64,000 nucleotides of DNA from Kocuria dechangensis (GCF_014636775.1 NZ_BMEQ01000007.1:62001-126000); one strand, 5' to 3'; positions 55,360 to 64,000 are shown, counted from the first letter of the stretch. Notes: a model not told the origin generated them from the letters alone. Numbers and translations are program-made.

Positions 55360-56259
55360 TCAGGGGGCGGGGTCGGGCAGGGTGGTGTGCCGGCGGGCGA
55401 ACTCGAGGGACTCGGCGAGCCACGCCGTGCGCTCCTCCGGGCTGCTCGAGCGGCGGGTCGAGACCTCCACGCCGATCACGCCCTGCCACCGGGTGGCGGC
55501 GAGGTGCTGGAGGCACTCGGCGACCGGCTGCACGCCGTGGCCGGGCAGCAGGTGCTCGTCCGAGGTGGTCTCCCCCGAGCCGTCCGTGAGGTGCACGTGG
55601 CCCAGCCGGGGACCGAGCTCCTTGACGGCGGCCAGCGAGTCCATCCGGGCGGTCGCGGCGTGGGAGAAGTCCCACGTCACCCAGTCGTAGTCCTGCCCCA
55701 GCGGGCTGTAGTGCGGGGCGTAGACCACGGCGTCGCGCCCGCCGACGCGCCAGGGGTACATGTTCTCCACGGAGATCTTCACGCCCGTGGCCTCCGAGAC
55801 CACGCGCACGCCCTCCACGAAGTTCGACGCGTACTTGCGCTGCCACCGGAACGGCGGGTGCACGACGACGACCTCCGCGCCCACCTGCTCGGTGAGGGCC
55901 GCGGCCATCTGGATCTTGGTCCAGGACTTGCCCCACACCTGCTGGGTCAGCAGCAGCGTGGGGGCGTGGATCGTGGAGATGGGCAGCTGGTGGCGCTGCA
56001 CGAGCTCCTGCAGCTCGTGGGTCAGCTGGCTCATCCGCTGGTGGGTGACCAGCACCTCGACGCTGTCGTAGCCCAGCTCCACGGCCGCCTCGAAGGTCTC
56101 GGGGACCCCCAGGGGGTAGAGGGAGCTCGTGGACAGGGCCACGTGCGGCCGGTACGGCCCGGCGGTGCGGTCCTCGCCGGCGGCGTTCTCGTGGGCAGTG
56201 TTCTCGGGTGAGGTGTTCCCGGGTGCGGTGTTCTCGGGCGTGCCCGGCTGCTCGCTCAT
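55360..56259 (-). CDS. AP-endonuclease-2-like TIM-barrel protein
   Basis: A 299-residue protein of the sugar-phosphate isomerase/epimerase superfamily (xylose isomerase-like TIM barrel). Metal-site segments are HVALSTSSLYPLGVPETFEAAVELGYDSVEVLV, STIHAPTLLL, VVVHPPFRWQ, ISVENMYPW, and HVHLTDGSGETTSDEHLLPGHG. The first 35 residues are an Asn/Thr/Glu-rich extension with imperfect repeats of P-E-N-T-A, absent from relatives. Its ATG overlaps the ppx stop (ATGA). The reaction is unknown; conserved linkage with ppx and proC is well known in actinobacteria but unexplained. Confidence 0.82.
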   Translation of the reverse strand: MSEQPGTPENTAPGNTSPENTAHENAAGEDRTAGPYRPHVALSTSSLYPLGVPETFEAAVELGYDSVEVLVTHQRMSQLTHELQELVQRHQLPISTIHAPTLLLTQQVWGKSWTKIQMAAALTEQVGAEVVVVHPPFRWQRKYASNFVEGVRVVSEATGVKISVENMYPWRVGGRDAVVYAPHYSPLGQDYDWVTWDFSHAATARMDSLAAVKELGPRLGHVHLTDGSGETTSDEHLLPGHGVQPVAECLQHLAATRWQGVIGVEVSTRRSSSPEERTAWLAESLEFARRHTTLPDPAP

Positions 56260-57233
56260 GCGGTGCCCACCAGGTGCTTGGGGTTGACGGTGCGGACGTC
56301 GTTGTTGCTGTTGAGCTGGTCGAGGCGGCGCAGGATGAGCCCCTCGCGCAGCGCCCACGGGCAGATGTGCAGCGACTCGATGCCGTAGGCGTCCATGGCG
56401 GCCTCGGCCACCACCGCGCCGGCCAGGATCTGGGCGGCGCGGGTGGGCGAGACGCCGGGCAGCTCCGCGCGCTCGGCCACGGTCATCGCCTCCATCCGCC
56501 GGCCCCACAGCCGCAGGTCCTCGACGTGCAGGGTCCGCCGGACGTACGGGCCCATGTCGTAGGGGGCCGCCCCGCAGATCCGCGCCAGGGAGCGGAAGGT
56601 CTTGGACGTCCCCGCCACGAAGGTGGGCTCCCCCGCCGCCTGCACCTTCTCGACGGCCGGCCTGAGCGCGCCGCGCACGTGCTTGCGCAGCGCCTTCATC
56701 TCCCGGGGCGTGGCGACGTCCCCGGCGACGAACGCCCGGGTCAGCCGGCCCGCGCCCAGCGGCACGGACGTGGCCACCGTGGGCAGGGCGTTGGTGCCCA
56801 GGGCCATCTCGAAGGAGCCGCCGCCGATGTCGAGGTCCAGGATGGCGCCCGCTCCCCAGCCGAACCAGCGGCGCACCGCGAAGAACGTGATGGCGGCCTC
56901 TTGGTCCCCCGCGAGCTCCGTGAGGGTGACCCCGGAGCGGGACTGGACGTGGTCGAGCACGTCCTCGCCGTTGCCGGCCTCCCGGATCGCGGAGGTCGCG
57001 AACGCGAGGAGGTCCTCGGCGCCGGCGTCCGCCGCGAAGTCCCGGGCCTCGATCACGAAGTCGGTCAGGGCGTCCCGGCCGGCGTCGGTGATGTCGCCCG
57101 CCGCGTCCTGGTGCTGGACCAGCTGCAGGGGCATCTTGTGGGACGCGTACGGTTCCGGGCGCGAGCCCGGGTAGACGTCCAGGAGGAGGAGGTGGACGGT
57201 GTTCGATCCGACGTCGAGGACTCCGAGCCGCAT
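56256..57233 (-). CDS. Ppx/GppA-family phosphatase
   Basis: A 325-residue member of the exopolyphosphatase/pppGpp phosphatase family. The actin-like ATPase fold motifs are LGVLDVGSNTVHLLLLDV (residues 3-20), FATSAIREAGNG, the catalytic glutamate region AGDQEAAITFFAV, and LDIGGGSFEMALG. It is the short actinobacterial form without the C-terminal HD domain. Mycobacterial relatives act as short-chain exopolyphosphatase or show little pppGpp activity, so the substrate is uncertain. GGAGCAC before the ATG is a weak ribosome site. It lies 49 bases downstream of topA. Confidence 0.88.
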   Translation of the reverse strand: MRLGVLDVGSNTVHLLLLDVYPGSRPEPYASHKMPLQLVQHQDAAGDITDAGRDALTDFVIEARDFAADAGAEDLLAFATSAIREAGNGEDVLDHVQSRSGVTLTELAGDQEAAITFFAVRRWFGWGAGAILDLDIGGGSFEMALGTNALPTVATSVPLGAGRLTRAFVAGDVATPREMKALRKHVRGALRPAVEKVQAAGEPTFVAGTSKTFRSLARICGAAPYDMGPYVRRTLHVEDLRLWGRRMEAMTVAERAELPGVSPTRAAQILAGAVVAEAAMDAYGIESLHICPWALREGLILRRLDQLNSNNDVRTVNPKHLVGTA

Positions 57234-57282
57234 GCTGTGTGCTCCTTCGATACCGTGGCCCTGCCGCGCGGGTGCGGGAGGC

Positions 57283-60123
57283 TCAGCCCTTGGTCCCGGC
57301 CCCGGCCGGCTTCTTGGCCGTCGGCTTCTTCGCCGGCGCCTTCTTCGCCGGTGCCTTCTTCGCGGAGGACCTGGCCCCGGCCGGCCTGGCCGCCGCGCGC
57401 GTCGTCTTCTGGGGCGCGGGGCCCTTGGCGCGCTTCTCGGCGAGCAGCTGGCTGGCCCGCTCCGGGGTGATCTGCTCGATGCTCTCCGAGCGCGGGACCG
57501 TCACGTTGGTCTCCCCGTCGGTCACGTACGGGCCGAAGCGGCCGTCCTTGATCACCATGGGCCGCTCCGTGATGGGGTCCGTGCCGAGGTCCGCGAGCGG
57601 CGGCTTGGCCGTGCCGCGGCCGCGCTGCTTGGGCTGGGCGTAGATCTTCAGCGCCTCGTCCAGGGTGATCGTGAACAGCTGCTCCTCGGACTGCAGGGAG
57701 CGGGAGTCGGAGCCCTTCTTGAGGTAGGGGCCGAAGCGCCCGTTCTGCACGGTGATCTCCTCCCCCTCGGCGTCGGTGCCCAGGACCCGCGGCAGGGACA
57801 GGATCTTGAGGGCGTCCTCGAGCGTCACGTCCTGCAGGGTCATGGAGGACAGCAGGGAGCCCGTGCGGGGCTTCTCCTTCACCGGCTTCTTCGGGGGCTT
57901 GGGCTTGCCGTTCTTGTAGTACTCGACCGGCAGGGCGGCCAGCTCCTCGGCCGTGGGCTCGGGGATCACCTCGGTGACGTAGGGGCCGTAGCGGCCGTCC
58001 TTCGCGATGATCGTCCGCCCGGTCGCGGGGTCGCGGCCGAGCTCGCGGCCGTCGGCCCGGCCCGTCTCGATGAGCTCCCGCGCCTTCTCGGGCGTCAGCT
58101 CGTCCGGGGCCAGGTCCTCCGGCACGTTGGCGCGCACCGGCTCGGTGATCTCCCCCGTCGCCGGGTCCACGGTCCCGGCGACCTCGAGGTACGGGCCGAA
58201 CTTGCCCACCCGCAGGGTGATGTCCGGCGTCACGGGGATGGAGTTGATCGCGCGGGCGTCGATCTCGCCGAGGTCGTCGACGATGGGCTTGAGCCCGTTC
58301 TCGTGCCCCTTGGAGCCGAAGTAGAAGTCCTGGAGCCAGTCGGTGCTGTCCTCCTCGCCGCGGGCGATCCGGTCGAGCCCCTCCTCCATCTCCGCGGTGA
58401 AGTCGTAGTCCACGTAGTCGGAGAAGTGCTCCTCGAGCAGGCGCACCACGGAGAACGCCGTCCAGGACGGGATCAGCGCGGAGCCGCGGACCCGGACGTA
58501 GCCGCGGTCCATGATCGTGGAGATCACGGCGGCGTAGGTGGAGGGACGGCCGATGCCCAGCTCGTCGAGCGCCTTGACGAGGGACGCCTCGGTGTAGCGC
58601 GGGGGCGGGGACGTGCGGTGGCCGTCGGCCTGCACCTCGGCGGCGGTTAGGGCGTCGCCCTCGCCCATCCGCGGCAGGCGCTTGTCCCCGTCCTTGCCGT
58701 CCTTGCCCTCGGCGGGCTCCTCGTCCCGACCCTCTTCGTACGCGGCCAGGAAGCCGCGGAAGGTGATGACCGTGCCGGACGCGGAGAACTCGGCGTCCCG
58801 CCCGGAGGACGAGGTCGCGCCCAGCCGCACCGTGGCCGTCGAGCCCTTGGCGTCGGCCATCTGCGAGGCGACGGTCCGCTTCCAGATCAGCTCGTAGAGC
58901 TTGAACGCGTCCGCGGAGAGCTCGTTGCGGACCTGCGCCGGGGTGCGGAAGGAGTCCCCCGCGGGGCGCACGGCCTCGTGGGCCTCCTGCGCGTTCTTCG
59001 ACTTGGAGCTGTAGACGCGCGGGGCGCCGGGGACGAACTCCGTGCCGTAGAGCTCCGAGGCCTGCCGCCGGGCGGCCTTGACCGCCTGGTCGGACAGCGC
59101 CACGGAGTCGGTCCGCATATAGGTGATGTAGCCGTTCTCGTACAGCTTCTGCGCCACCTGCATGGTGGTGCGGGAGGTGAAGCGCAGCTTGCGCGCGGCC
59201 TCCTGCTGCAGCGTGGAGGTCGTGAACGGTGCCGCGGGGCGGCGGGTGTAGGGCTTGGTCTCGAGCGAGCGGACGGCGAACGCGGCCTGCTCCAGCCCGG
59301 CGGCCAGCTCCCGGGCGGCCTGCTCGTCGAGGTGGGCGAGCTTGGCGGGGTCGCTCTTGAGCACGCCGTCGTCGCCGAAGTCGCGGCCGCCGGCCACCCG
59401 CTTGCCGTCCACGGAGGAGAGCCGGGCGCTGAAGGACACCCCGGCGTCCTCGCCCTCGGTGCGGGCGAACTCGCCGCTGAGGTCCCAGTAGTCGGCGGGC
59501 ACGAACGCCATGCGCTGGCGCTCCCGCTCGACGACGAGGCGGGTGGCGACGGACTGCACGCGGCCCGCGGACAGGCCGGAGGCGATCTTGCGCCACAGCA
59601 CCGGGGAGATCTCGTAGCCGTAGAGCCGGTCGAGGATGCGGCGGGTCTCCTGCGCGTCGACGAGGTCCTGGTCGAGCTCGCGCAGCTCGCCGAACGCGCG
59701 CTCGATGGCCTCGCGGGTGATCTCGGGGAAGGTCAGCCGGTAGACGGGGACCTTCGGCTTGAGCACCTCCAGCAGGTGCCACGCGATGGCCTCGCCCTCG
59801 CGGTCGCCGTCGGTGGCGAGGTAGAGGGCGTCGGCGTCCTTGAGCTTGCGCTTGAGCTCGGTGACCTTCTTCTTCTTGTCCGGGTTGACCACGTAGTACG
59901 GCTCGAAGCCGTGCTCGACGTCCACCGCGAACTTGCCGTAGGGGCCCTTCTTGAGCTCTGCGGGCAGCTCGGAGGGCTGGGGGAGGTCGCGGATGTGCCC
60001 CATCGAGGACTCGACCTCGTAGGCGTCGCCGAGGTACCCCGCGATGGTCTTGACCTTGGAGGGGGACTCCACGATGAGCAGGCTCTTGCCCGTTCCCGGG
60101 CTCCTGGTGGCCTTCGTTGGCAC
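57283..60123 (-). CDS. topA: DNA topoisomerase I
   Basis: A 946-residue type IA topoisomerase that relaxes negative supercoils. The Toprim domain starts with SLLIVESPSKVKTIAGYL and holds TDGDREGEAIAWH. The active tyrosine is Y335 in YITYMRTDSVALSD. SAGRVQSVATRLVVERE is conserved. Four C-terminal repeats each end in a K-x-GRFGPY-like phrase (KFGPYLEV, RYGPYVTE, RFGPYLKK, RFGPYVTD), and zinc-finger cysteines are absent, as in other actinobacteria. A Lys/Ala/Pro tail (about 920-946, KKAPAKKAPAKKP) ends the protein. AAGGAG four bases before GTG sets the start. A TATGGT hexamer at 60215-60210 is a candidate promoter. Confidence 0.96.
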   Translation of the reverse strand: MPTKATRSPGTGKSLLIVESPSKVKTIAGYLGDAYEVESSMGHIRDLPQPSELPAELKKGPYGKFAVDVEHGFEPYYVVNPDKKKKVTELKRKLKDADALYLATDGDREGEAIAWHLLEVLKPKVPVYRLTFPEITREAIERAFGELRELDQDLVDAQETRRILDRLYGYEISPVLWRKIASGLSAGRVQSVATRLVVERERQRMAFVPADYWDLSGEFARTEGEDAGVSFSARLSSVDGKRVAGGRDFGDDGVLKSDPAKLAHLDEQAARELAAGLEQAAFAVRSLETKPYTRRPAAPFTTSTLQQEAARKLRFTSRTTMQVAQKLYENGYITYMRTDSVALSDQAVKAARRQASELYGTEFVPGAPRVYSSKSKNAQEAHEAVRPAGDSFRTPAQVRNELSADAFKLYELIWKRTVASQMADAKGSTATVRLGATSSSGRDAEFSASGTVITFRGFLAAYEEGRDEEPAEGKDGKDGDKRLPRMGEGDALTAAEVQADGHRTSPPPRYTEASLVKALDELGIGRPSTYAAVISTIMDRGYVRVRGSALIPSWTAFSVVRLLEEHFSDYVDYDFTAEMEEGLDRIARGEEDSTDWLQDFYFGSKGHENGLKPIVDDLGEIDARAINSIPVTPDITLRVGKFGPYLEVAGTVDPATGEITEPVRANVPEDLAPDELTPEKARELIETGRADGRELGRDPATGRTIIAKDGRYGPYVTEVIPEPTAEELAALPVEYYKNGKPKPPKKPVKEKPRTGSLLSSMTLQDVTLEDALKILSLPRVLGTDAEGEEITVQNGRFGPYLKKGSDSRSLQSEEQLFTITLDEALKIYAQPKQRGRGTAKPPLADLGTDPITERPMVIKDGRFGPYVTDGETNVTVPRSESIEQITPERASQLLAEKRAKGPAPQKTTRAAARPAGARSSAKKAPAKKAPAKKPTAKKPAGAGTKG

Positions 60124-60209
60124 GGTACTCCTTGCTGCGGTCCGCGGGCCGCGGCGCTGCTGGGCGTCGGTCGGACGGTCGGGCGTCGTCGCACCCGCCG
60201 TTGCGCTCC

Positions 60210-60215
60210 ACCATA
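60210..60215 (-). promoter_or_regulatory. Candidate -10 element of topA
   Basis: TATGGT on the minus strand lies 87 bases before the topA start codon, so topA would have a leader and uses an AAGGAG ribosome site. Confidence 0.4.
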
Positions 60216-60222
60216 ACGCGTC

Positions 60223-60270
60223 ACCGCCGTGGTCCACCGCGCCGGAACGGACACGGTGGACCACGGCGGT
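60223..60270 (-). terminator. Stem-loop behind split-barrel gene
   Basis: ACCGCCGTGGTCCACC and its 16-bp complement are separated by 16 bases. It lies between the stop at 60337 and the topA promoter on the same strand, so it probably ends the former transcript. The second arm is close enough to the topA promoter to be an operator instead. Confidence 0.5.
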
Positions 60271-60336
60271 CGCGGACCCGGGCTCTGCGCCGGCGCCGGG
60301 GACCGGGCCGGCGGGCTCACGGCTCGGGCGCGCTGC

Positions 60337-60774
60337 TCAGACCGGGAAGCGCTCGGGCTCCTCGCCGATCGTGAACTCGCGGCCGGTGGCGTTCTCCACG
60401 TCGATCACCACGTAGTTGTACTTGAGCGTGGGCGCCCACGGCTTGAGCGGCAGCTCCTCGGCGGCGTCGATCTCCGCGCGGGTCTCGAGCCGGCGGGCCT
60501 TGCCGTGGACCACCACGGAGCGCACGACGTGGTCCTCGGAGACCTCGTCGATCTCGAAGGCGACCTGGTCGTTGACGATGAGGCTCGAGAGCTTGGTCCC
60601 CTGGGCGGTGCGGAAGTACAGCTTGTGCTGGTGCACCACGTAGTTCACCGGGAAGATGTCCACGAGGCCGGCGGCCTCCACCGCCAGGCGGCCGTACGGG
60701 TGCTTCTCCAGGAGCTGCCAGACGGTCTCCCGGTCGAGGTTCTTGATGGGGTTGAGGTTCTCACCGATGCTCAT
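60337..60774 (-). CDS. Pyridoxamine 5'-phosphate oxidase-like split-barrel protein (copy 1)
   Basis: A 145-residue flavin/F420-type split beta-barrel protein. Core phrases are HPYGRLAVEAAGLVDIFPVNYVVHQHKLYFRTAQGTKLSSL, then DHVVRSVVVHGKARRLE and ELPLKPWAPTLKYNYVVI. Members bind FMN, F420 or heme; the reaction here is unknown. The ATG at 60774 gives MSIGENLNPIKNL and is placed six bases after AAGACT, a weak version of the leaderless -10 pattern. It shares YFRTAQGTKL and the LPLKPW/LPLRPW region with the gene at 63496. Confidence 0.82.
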   Translation of the reverse strand: MSIGENLNPIKNLDRETVWQLLEKHPYGRLAVEAAGLVDIFPVNYVVHQHKLYFRTAQGTKLSSLIVNDQVAFEIDEVSEDHVVRSVVVHGKARRLETRAEIDAAEELPLKPWAPTLKYNYVVIDVENATGREFTIGEEPERFPV

Positions 60775-60822
60775 GCCCCCAGTCTTCCACTCCGGCCCCG
60801 GCGACACCCGCCTCCTACGTCC

Positions 60823-60840
60823 GCGTAACCTCTGTTACGC
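60823..60840. promoter_or_regulatory. Perfect palindrome GCGTAAC-N4-GTTACGC
   Basis: This 18-base inverted repeat overlaps the TAA stop codon of the methyltransferase gene and lies about 37 bases upstream of the AAGACT box of the split-barrel gene. Size and symmetry resemble TetR-type operators. As an RNA stem (7 bp, CTCT loop) it would be weak for termination. Confidence 0.5.
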
Positions 60841-62481
60841 CGCGGGTCCGGGCTCGGGGACCAGGAAGCCGTCGACGACGAGCCGGCGCACCTCGGCCTC
60901 CAGGCGCGGGGCCTCGTCGCCCTCCCACCCGAGGAGGGCGGCGAGGGCGCCGAGGATCTGGCGGGCGCTCAGCTCGCCGTCGCACGCGCCCGCGAACCCG
61001 GCCGCCTCGCTGCTCAGGACCACGGTGCGGCGCAGGCCGGCGCCCTGGCGGAGCAGGATCACCCCGGGGTGCTCGGCGCCCGGGCGCTGGTGGCGCTCCT
61101 CGGTGACGTCCTCGGCCGCCACGAGGTGGGCGTCCAGCCAGTCCCCGGGGTGCTCCGCCAGCCAGTCGGCGCGCGCCCACGCGGCGGCGAGCGCGGGAGC
61201 CAGCGGCTGCTGGACCGGGTGCGGGACGTGCTCGAACCGGCGCAGCGCGCCGTCGCCGGAGCGCTGCGCCGCGGGCCGGCGCAGCCGGATCATCCCGAAG
61301 CCGACGGCCTCGACCCGCCGGGCGGCGAAGTCGTCGAGGTAGGCGCGGTAGGCCTGCTCGTAGTGCTCCCGGTCCCGCTGCTCGGCGGCGTCCCGCAGCC
61401 AGGTCTCGGCGTACTCCTCCGGGGAGACGAGCTCGCGCTGGATCCACCACGTGTCGATCCCCTCCGGCACCCACTCGCCGGGGCGGCGCATCCACCGGCC
61501 GGCCGCGGGCACGGGCTCGCCGTCGGCGTGCTCCGGGCCGAGCACCTCCCAGTTGCCGAGCAGGTGGGCGGTCGCCCCGGGGGCCATGACCCCGGGCAGC
61601 CCGCGGACCAGCGTGGACACGATCCGGTCCCCCGGCAGGCCGCCGTCCCGGTAGGTGAAGCGGTCCTCCGGGCTCTCCCCCGCCGGGCGCGGGGTGATGA
61701 CGAACGGCGGGTTGGAGACCACCAGGTCGAACTCCTCGCCGCGCACCGGCTCGAGCAGGGAGCCCAGCCGCAGGTCCACCCGGTCCTCCGGCCGCTCCGG
61801 GTCGATGCCGAGGGCCGCCGCGTTGAGCAGGAGGTTGAACCGCGTGAAGCCGAGCGCCCGGTCCGAGACGTCGGTGGCGGTGACGCGGCGCGCGTGGGCG
61901 AGCAGGTGGAAGGTCTGGATCCCGCAGCCCGTGCCGAGGTCCAGGGCGCGGCCGACGGGTCGGCGGTCGGTGGTCTGGGCGAGGGTCAGGGAGGCCTGGC
62001 CGATGCCCAGCACGTGGTCCCGGCGCAGCACGCCCGGCCGCTGGGCCGCGCCGGGGTCGCTGGCCACGTACAGCTCCGTGCCGTCGTCGGCGGCGTACGG
62101 GCGCAGGTCCACGACGGCGCTCAGGCCCCCGGCCGTCTCCTCGACGAGCCCCAGCCGGACCAGCTGCCCGGGCGTCACGGGGGCGAGGGCGTCCGCGAGG
62201 ACCTCCCCGTGGACGGGGCGGCCCAGCAGGAACAGGACGACGACGCCGGCCAGGCCTCGGCCCTCCCCCGGCGTCTCCAGCAGGGGCTCGAGCACGCGCA
62301 GGGCCGGCACGGCCTGGTCCCGCTCGAGCGCCGCCGTCGCGGCGGGCCCGAGCAGCTGCGCCACGCCGTCGTGGGTGAAGCCCGTGCGGCGCAGGCCCGC
62401 GTGCAGGGCGGCCAGCAGGGCAGGGTCGTCGGAGACCGGGGTCCCGGGGACCCGGGAGAACCCGGGGGCGTCCGTGGTCAT
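60835..62481 (-). CDS. SAM-dependent methyltransferase (HemK-like core)
   Basis: A 548-residue protein. Residues 1-150 form a winged-helix-like N-terminal region common to the actinobacterial DUF7059-type methyltransferases. The Rossmann domain follows, with [32 protein letters not shown], and the catalytic NPPF in [14 protein letters not shown], which indicates methylation of a planar nitrogen (glutamine or a base). A C-terminal 170-residue domain with [30 protein letters not shown] is specific to this group. The substrate is unknown. The ATG overlaps the trhO stop (ATGA), so the two are coupled, which may hint at a translation-related target. The stop codon lies in an operator-like palindrome. 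Confidence 0.82.
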   Translation of the reverse strand: MTTDAPGFSRVPGTPVSDDPALLAALHAGLRRTGFTHDGVAQLLGPAATAALERDQAVPALRVLEPLLETPGEGRGLAGVVVLFLLGRPVHGEVLADALAPVTPGQLVRLGLVEETAGGLSAVVDLRPYAADDGTELYVASDPGAAQRPGVLRRDHVLGIGQASLTLAQTTDRRPVGRALDLGTGCGIQTFHLLAHARRVTATDVSDRALGFTRFNLLLNAAALGIDPERPEDRVDLRLGSLLEPVRGEEFDLVVSNPPFVITPRPAGESPEDRFTYRDGGLPGDRIVSTLVRGLPGVMAPGATAHLLGNWEVLGPEHADGEPVPAAGRWMRRPGEWVPEGIDTWWIQRELVSPEEYAETWLRDAAEQRDREHYEQAYRAYLDDFAARRVEAVGFGMIRLRRPAAQRSGDGALRRFEHVPHPVQQPLAPALAAAWARADWLAEHPGDWLDAHLVAAEDVTEERHQRPGAEHPGVILLRQGAGLRRTVVLSSEAAGFAGACDGELSARQILGALAALLGWEGDEAPRLEAEVRRLVVDGFLVPEPGPAA

Positions 62482-63449
62482 CTGCTGCTCCTCGTCCGCC
62501 GCGCGTCGTGCTGCGGGTCGTGCTGGGGGTCGTGGTGGAGGTCGTGCTGGACCTCGTCGTCGGGGGCGGTGCCGCACCCGGTGGGGCAGGTGAGGTCCGG
62601 GTGCTCGTCGAGGCACCCCGGGCACGCGAGGACCAGCGCGCGGCAGGTCCGGTCCGCGCAGTTGACGAAGCTGTTGGCGGGGGCCCCGCAGCGCTCGCAG
62701 CTCCCGATCGTGACGGCCTCGGGGGAGAACTCCACGTGCATGCGGCGGTCGAAGACGTAGAGGGAGCCCTCCCACAGGCCCCGGTCCCCGCGCTCGCGGC
62801 CGTACTCGGCGATGCCGCCGTCGAGCTGGTAGACCTCCTCGAAGCCTCGGCGGCGCATCAGGGCGGAGAGCACCTCGCAGCGGATCCCGCCGGTGCAGTA
62901 GGTGACGACCGGCCGGGACTTGAGGTGGTCGTACTTGCCGGAGTCCAGCTCGGCCACGAAGTCCCGGGTGTGGGCGACGTCCGGGACCACGGCGCCGCGG
63001 AAGCGGCCGATCCGCGCCTCGTGGGCGTTGCGGCCGTCGAAGAACACCACCTCCTCGCCGCGGCGGGCCACCAGCTCGTCGACCTCCGCCGGGCGCAGCC
63101 GGGTGCCGCCCCCGACCACGCCGTGCTCGTCGACCTCCAGCTCGCCGGGCGCGCCGAAGGAGACGAGCTCGTCGCGGACCTTGACCGACAGCCGCGGGAA
63201 GTCCTCCGCGGAGCCGTCCGACCACTTGAACACCATGTCGCGCAGGCCGGGGTGGGAGCGGGTCGTGCGCACGTACTGCTTGACCGCGCCGACCTCACCG
63301 CCCACGGTGCCGTTGAGGCCGTGCGGGGAGACGATGATCCGTCCCCGCAGCCCCAGCCCCTCGCACAGGGCGCGCTGCCAGAGCACGACCGCTTCGGGGT
63401 CGGGGAGGGGTGTGAAGACGTAGTGCAGGACGATCCGGTGCTGGGCCAC
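62478..63449 (-). CDS. trhO: tRNA uridine(34) hydroxylase TrhO (rhodanese-like)
   Basis: A 323-residue YceA/TrhO-family protein needed for prephenate-independent hydroxylation of U34 in some tRNAs. The N-terminal UPF0176 domain has [19 protein letters not shown]. The rhodanese domain carries the active cysteine C185 in [11 protein letters not shown], followed by LDGGIAEYG. The C-terminal cysteine-rich segment ([18 protein letters not shown], then [10 protein letters not shown]) looks zinc-binding. The last 25 residues include repeated H-D-P-Q units. The GTG start lies six bases after TAGCCT (leaderless). It is co-transcribed with the methyltransferase by a 4-base overlap. Confidence 0.9.
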   Translation of the reverse strand: MAQHRIVLHYVFTPLPDPEAVVLWQRALCEGLGLRGRIIVSPHGLNGTVGGEVGAVKQYVRTTRSHPGLRDMVFKWSDGSAEDFPRLSVKVRDELVSFGAPGELEVDEHGVVGGGTRLRPAEVDELVARRGEEVVFFDGRNAHEARIGRFRGAVVPDVAHTRDFVAELDSGKYDHLKSRPVVTYCTGGIRCEVLSALMRRRGFEEVYQLDGGIAEYGRERGDRGLWEGSLYVFDRRMHVEFSPEAVTIGSCERCGAPANSFVNCADRTCRALVLACPGCLDEHPDLTCPTGCGTAPDDEVQHDLHHDPQHDPQHDARRTRSSR

Positions 63450-63455
63450 CGACCC

Positions 63456-63461
63456 AGGCTA
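63456..63461 (-). promoter_or_regulatory. TANNNT -10 element before trhO
   Basis: TAGCCT on the minus strand ends six bases before the trhO GTG. No ribosome-site purines lie between. Confidence 0.55.
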
Positions 63462-63495
63462 CAAGCCGCGGGCCGGCCCCGGTCACCGCGCGGGG

Positions 63496-63948
63496 TCAGT
63501 GGCCGAGGTGGAACAGCCGGCCGGTGACCTTGACGGGGGTGACCTCGACGTACTCGAGCTTGGTGGTCTCGAGCCAGGGCCGCAGGGGCAGCTCGTCCAC
63601 GCGGCGGGTCTCCTCGGGGTCGGTGAGCAGGCGGGCGGTGCCGCGCACGATCACGGACCACGCCTCCCCGCCCTGGGCGTGGTCGACCTGGACGGCCACG
63701 TGCTCGTTGAGGATCAGGTGCAGCAGCTTGGTGCCCTGGGCGGTGCGGAAGTAGATCTTCTCGTCGTCGGCCACGAGGTTGATCGGGGTGATCTCGATCT
63801 CGTCCCCGTCCATGGTGGCGATCCGGCCGAAGCGGGCGCTGTAGAGGTGCTCCCAGCACTGCTCGGCGGTGAGCTCCGTGACCGGAGGCCGGTGCATCTG
63901 CGCCTCCTTCTCGGGGTTGTGCCCGGAGATGTTCATGGGGTTGCTCAT
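63496..63948 (-). CDS. Pyridoxamine 5'-phosphate oxidase-like split-barrel protein (copy 2)
   Basis: A 150-residue relative of the protein at 60337. ARFGRIATMDGDEIEITPINLV and KIYFRTAQGTKLLHLILNEHVAVQVDHAQ form the cofactor-binding half, and ELPLRPWLETTKLEYVEV lies near the end. The N-terminal MSNPMNISGHNPEKEAQM extends about 17 residues beyond an internal ATG (MHRPPVTELT) that is an alternative start. A CAGAAT hexamer six bases before the first ATG is a weak leaderless-type box and favours it. The reaction is unknown. It lies 47 bases upstream of trhO on the same strand. Confidence 0.82.
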   Translation of the reverse strand: MSNPMNISGHNPEKEAQMHRPPVTELTAEQCWEHLYSARFGRIATMDGDEIEITPINLVADDEKIYFRTAQGTKLLHLILNEHVAVQVDHAQGGEAWSVIVRGTARLLTDPEETRRVDELPLRPWLETTKLEYVEVTPVKVTGRLFHLGH

Positions 63949-64000
63949 GGCGCCATTCTGGCACGCGGTCCCTCCGGAGGTGACGCGTGTCTCCTCCGTG
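63949..64000. other. Right-edge non-coding sequence
   Basis: The last 52 bases contain the weak CAGAAT promoter box of the gene at 63948 and nothing else I can identify. Confidence 0.4.

Noticed and set aside
57065-60214. Second long minus-strand frame overlapping topA
   Set aside because: TopA in the other frame has all type IA motifs including the active tyrosine; the alternate frame is an out-of-frame shadow with no motif.

Overview
The window is about 64 kb of very GC-rich chromosomal DNA, with GC or GTC favoured at nearly every third codon position. It reads as ordinary core genome of a Gram-positive actinobacterium. The evidence is a RamB-type regulator beside the glyoxylate genes, a MetPS transporter pair, a menaquinone-only quinone pathway with MenJ, System II cytochrome c biogenesis, the 32-residue ribosomal protein bS22, and TopA with a Lys/Ala/Pro tail. 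Micrococcaceae, possibly Kocuria, is my best inference; no rRNA or other taxonomic marker is present to prove it. I see no tRNA, rRNA, CRISPR array, insertion sequence or prophage gene. No intergenic gap exceeds about 275 nt.

Layout. 1-3675: an SseB-like gene running off the left edge, divergent from a DUF6882-like gene with a long acidic tail, then RarD. 3785-10556: MetS/MetP transporter, then the menG-menJ-polyprenyl synthase operon divergent from menF. 10745-14089: amino-acid ABC transporter with two tandem binding proteins. 14332-15714: a lone aromatic-acid-type MFS permease. 15860-21044: menD, phoX and menC. 21204-23875: PAP2 phosphatase, metallo-beta-lactamase protein and gluQRS. 23851-28599: aceB, aceA and divergent ramB (glyoxylate shunt and its regulator). 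28741-32473: putP, ldh and a CitE-like protein. 32746-38707: hrpB, menB, menE, menA. 38809-39725: two small membrane proteins transcribed divergently. 39884-44846: cytochrome c maturation operon (TlpA-like, CcdA, ResB, CcsB) behind a histidine phosphatase. 44908-49774: glutaredoxin, bS22, FCD-GntR regulator, gdhA, ArsR regulator, AcuC-like deacetylase. 49855-54352: two TrkH/TrkA-type potassium uptake pairs back to back. 54434-60123: proC, TIM-barrel protein, Ppx/GppA and topA. 60337-63948: two flavin split-barrel paralogues flanking a methyltransferase-TrhO pair.

How they work together. Nine genes spread over five loci (menF, menD, menC, menE, menB, menA, menG, menJ and a long-chain polyprenyl synthase) cover most of the classical menaquinone route from chorismate and modify its tail. 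The same window carries the membrane machinery for attaching heme to cytochromes c, so much of respiratory chain assembly is encoded here. AceA, AceB, RamB, the CitE-like protein, AcuC and LDH point to acetate and C2/C3 carbon handling.

A recurring feature is start-site architecture. At least seventeen genes have a TANNNT hexamer ending 5-8 nt before the start codon and no convincing Shine-Dalgarno, as expected of leaderless transcripts. Genes inside operons instead use GGAGG-like sites or ATGA overlaps. Other regulatory signals are an 11-bp-phased PHO-box-like array before phoX, RamB-like sites between aceA and ramB, and several short tandem repeats in intergenic gaps (31-bp x3, 15-bp x4, 14/15-bp). 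I found no obviously novel multi-gene system. The points most worth a second look are the SseB/DUF6882 pair, the duplicated potassium locus with its minisatellite, and the repeat and operator elements.
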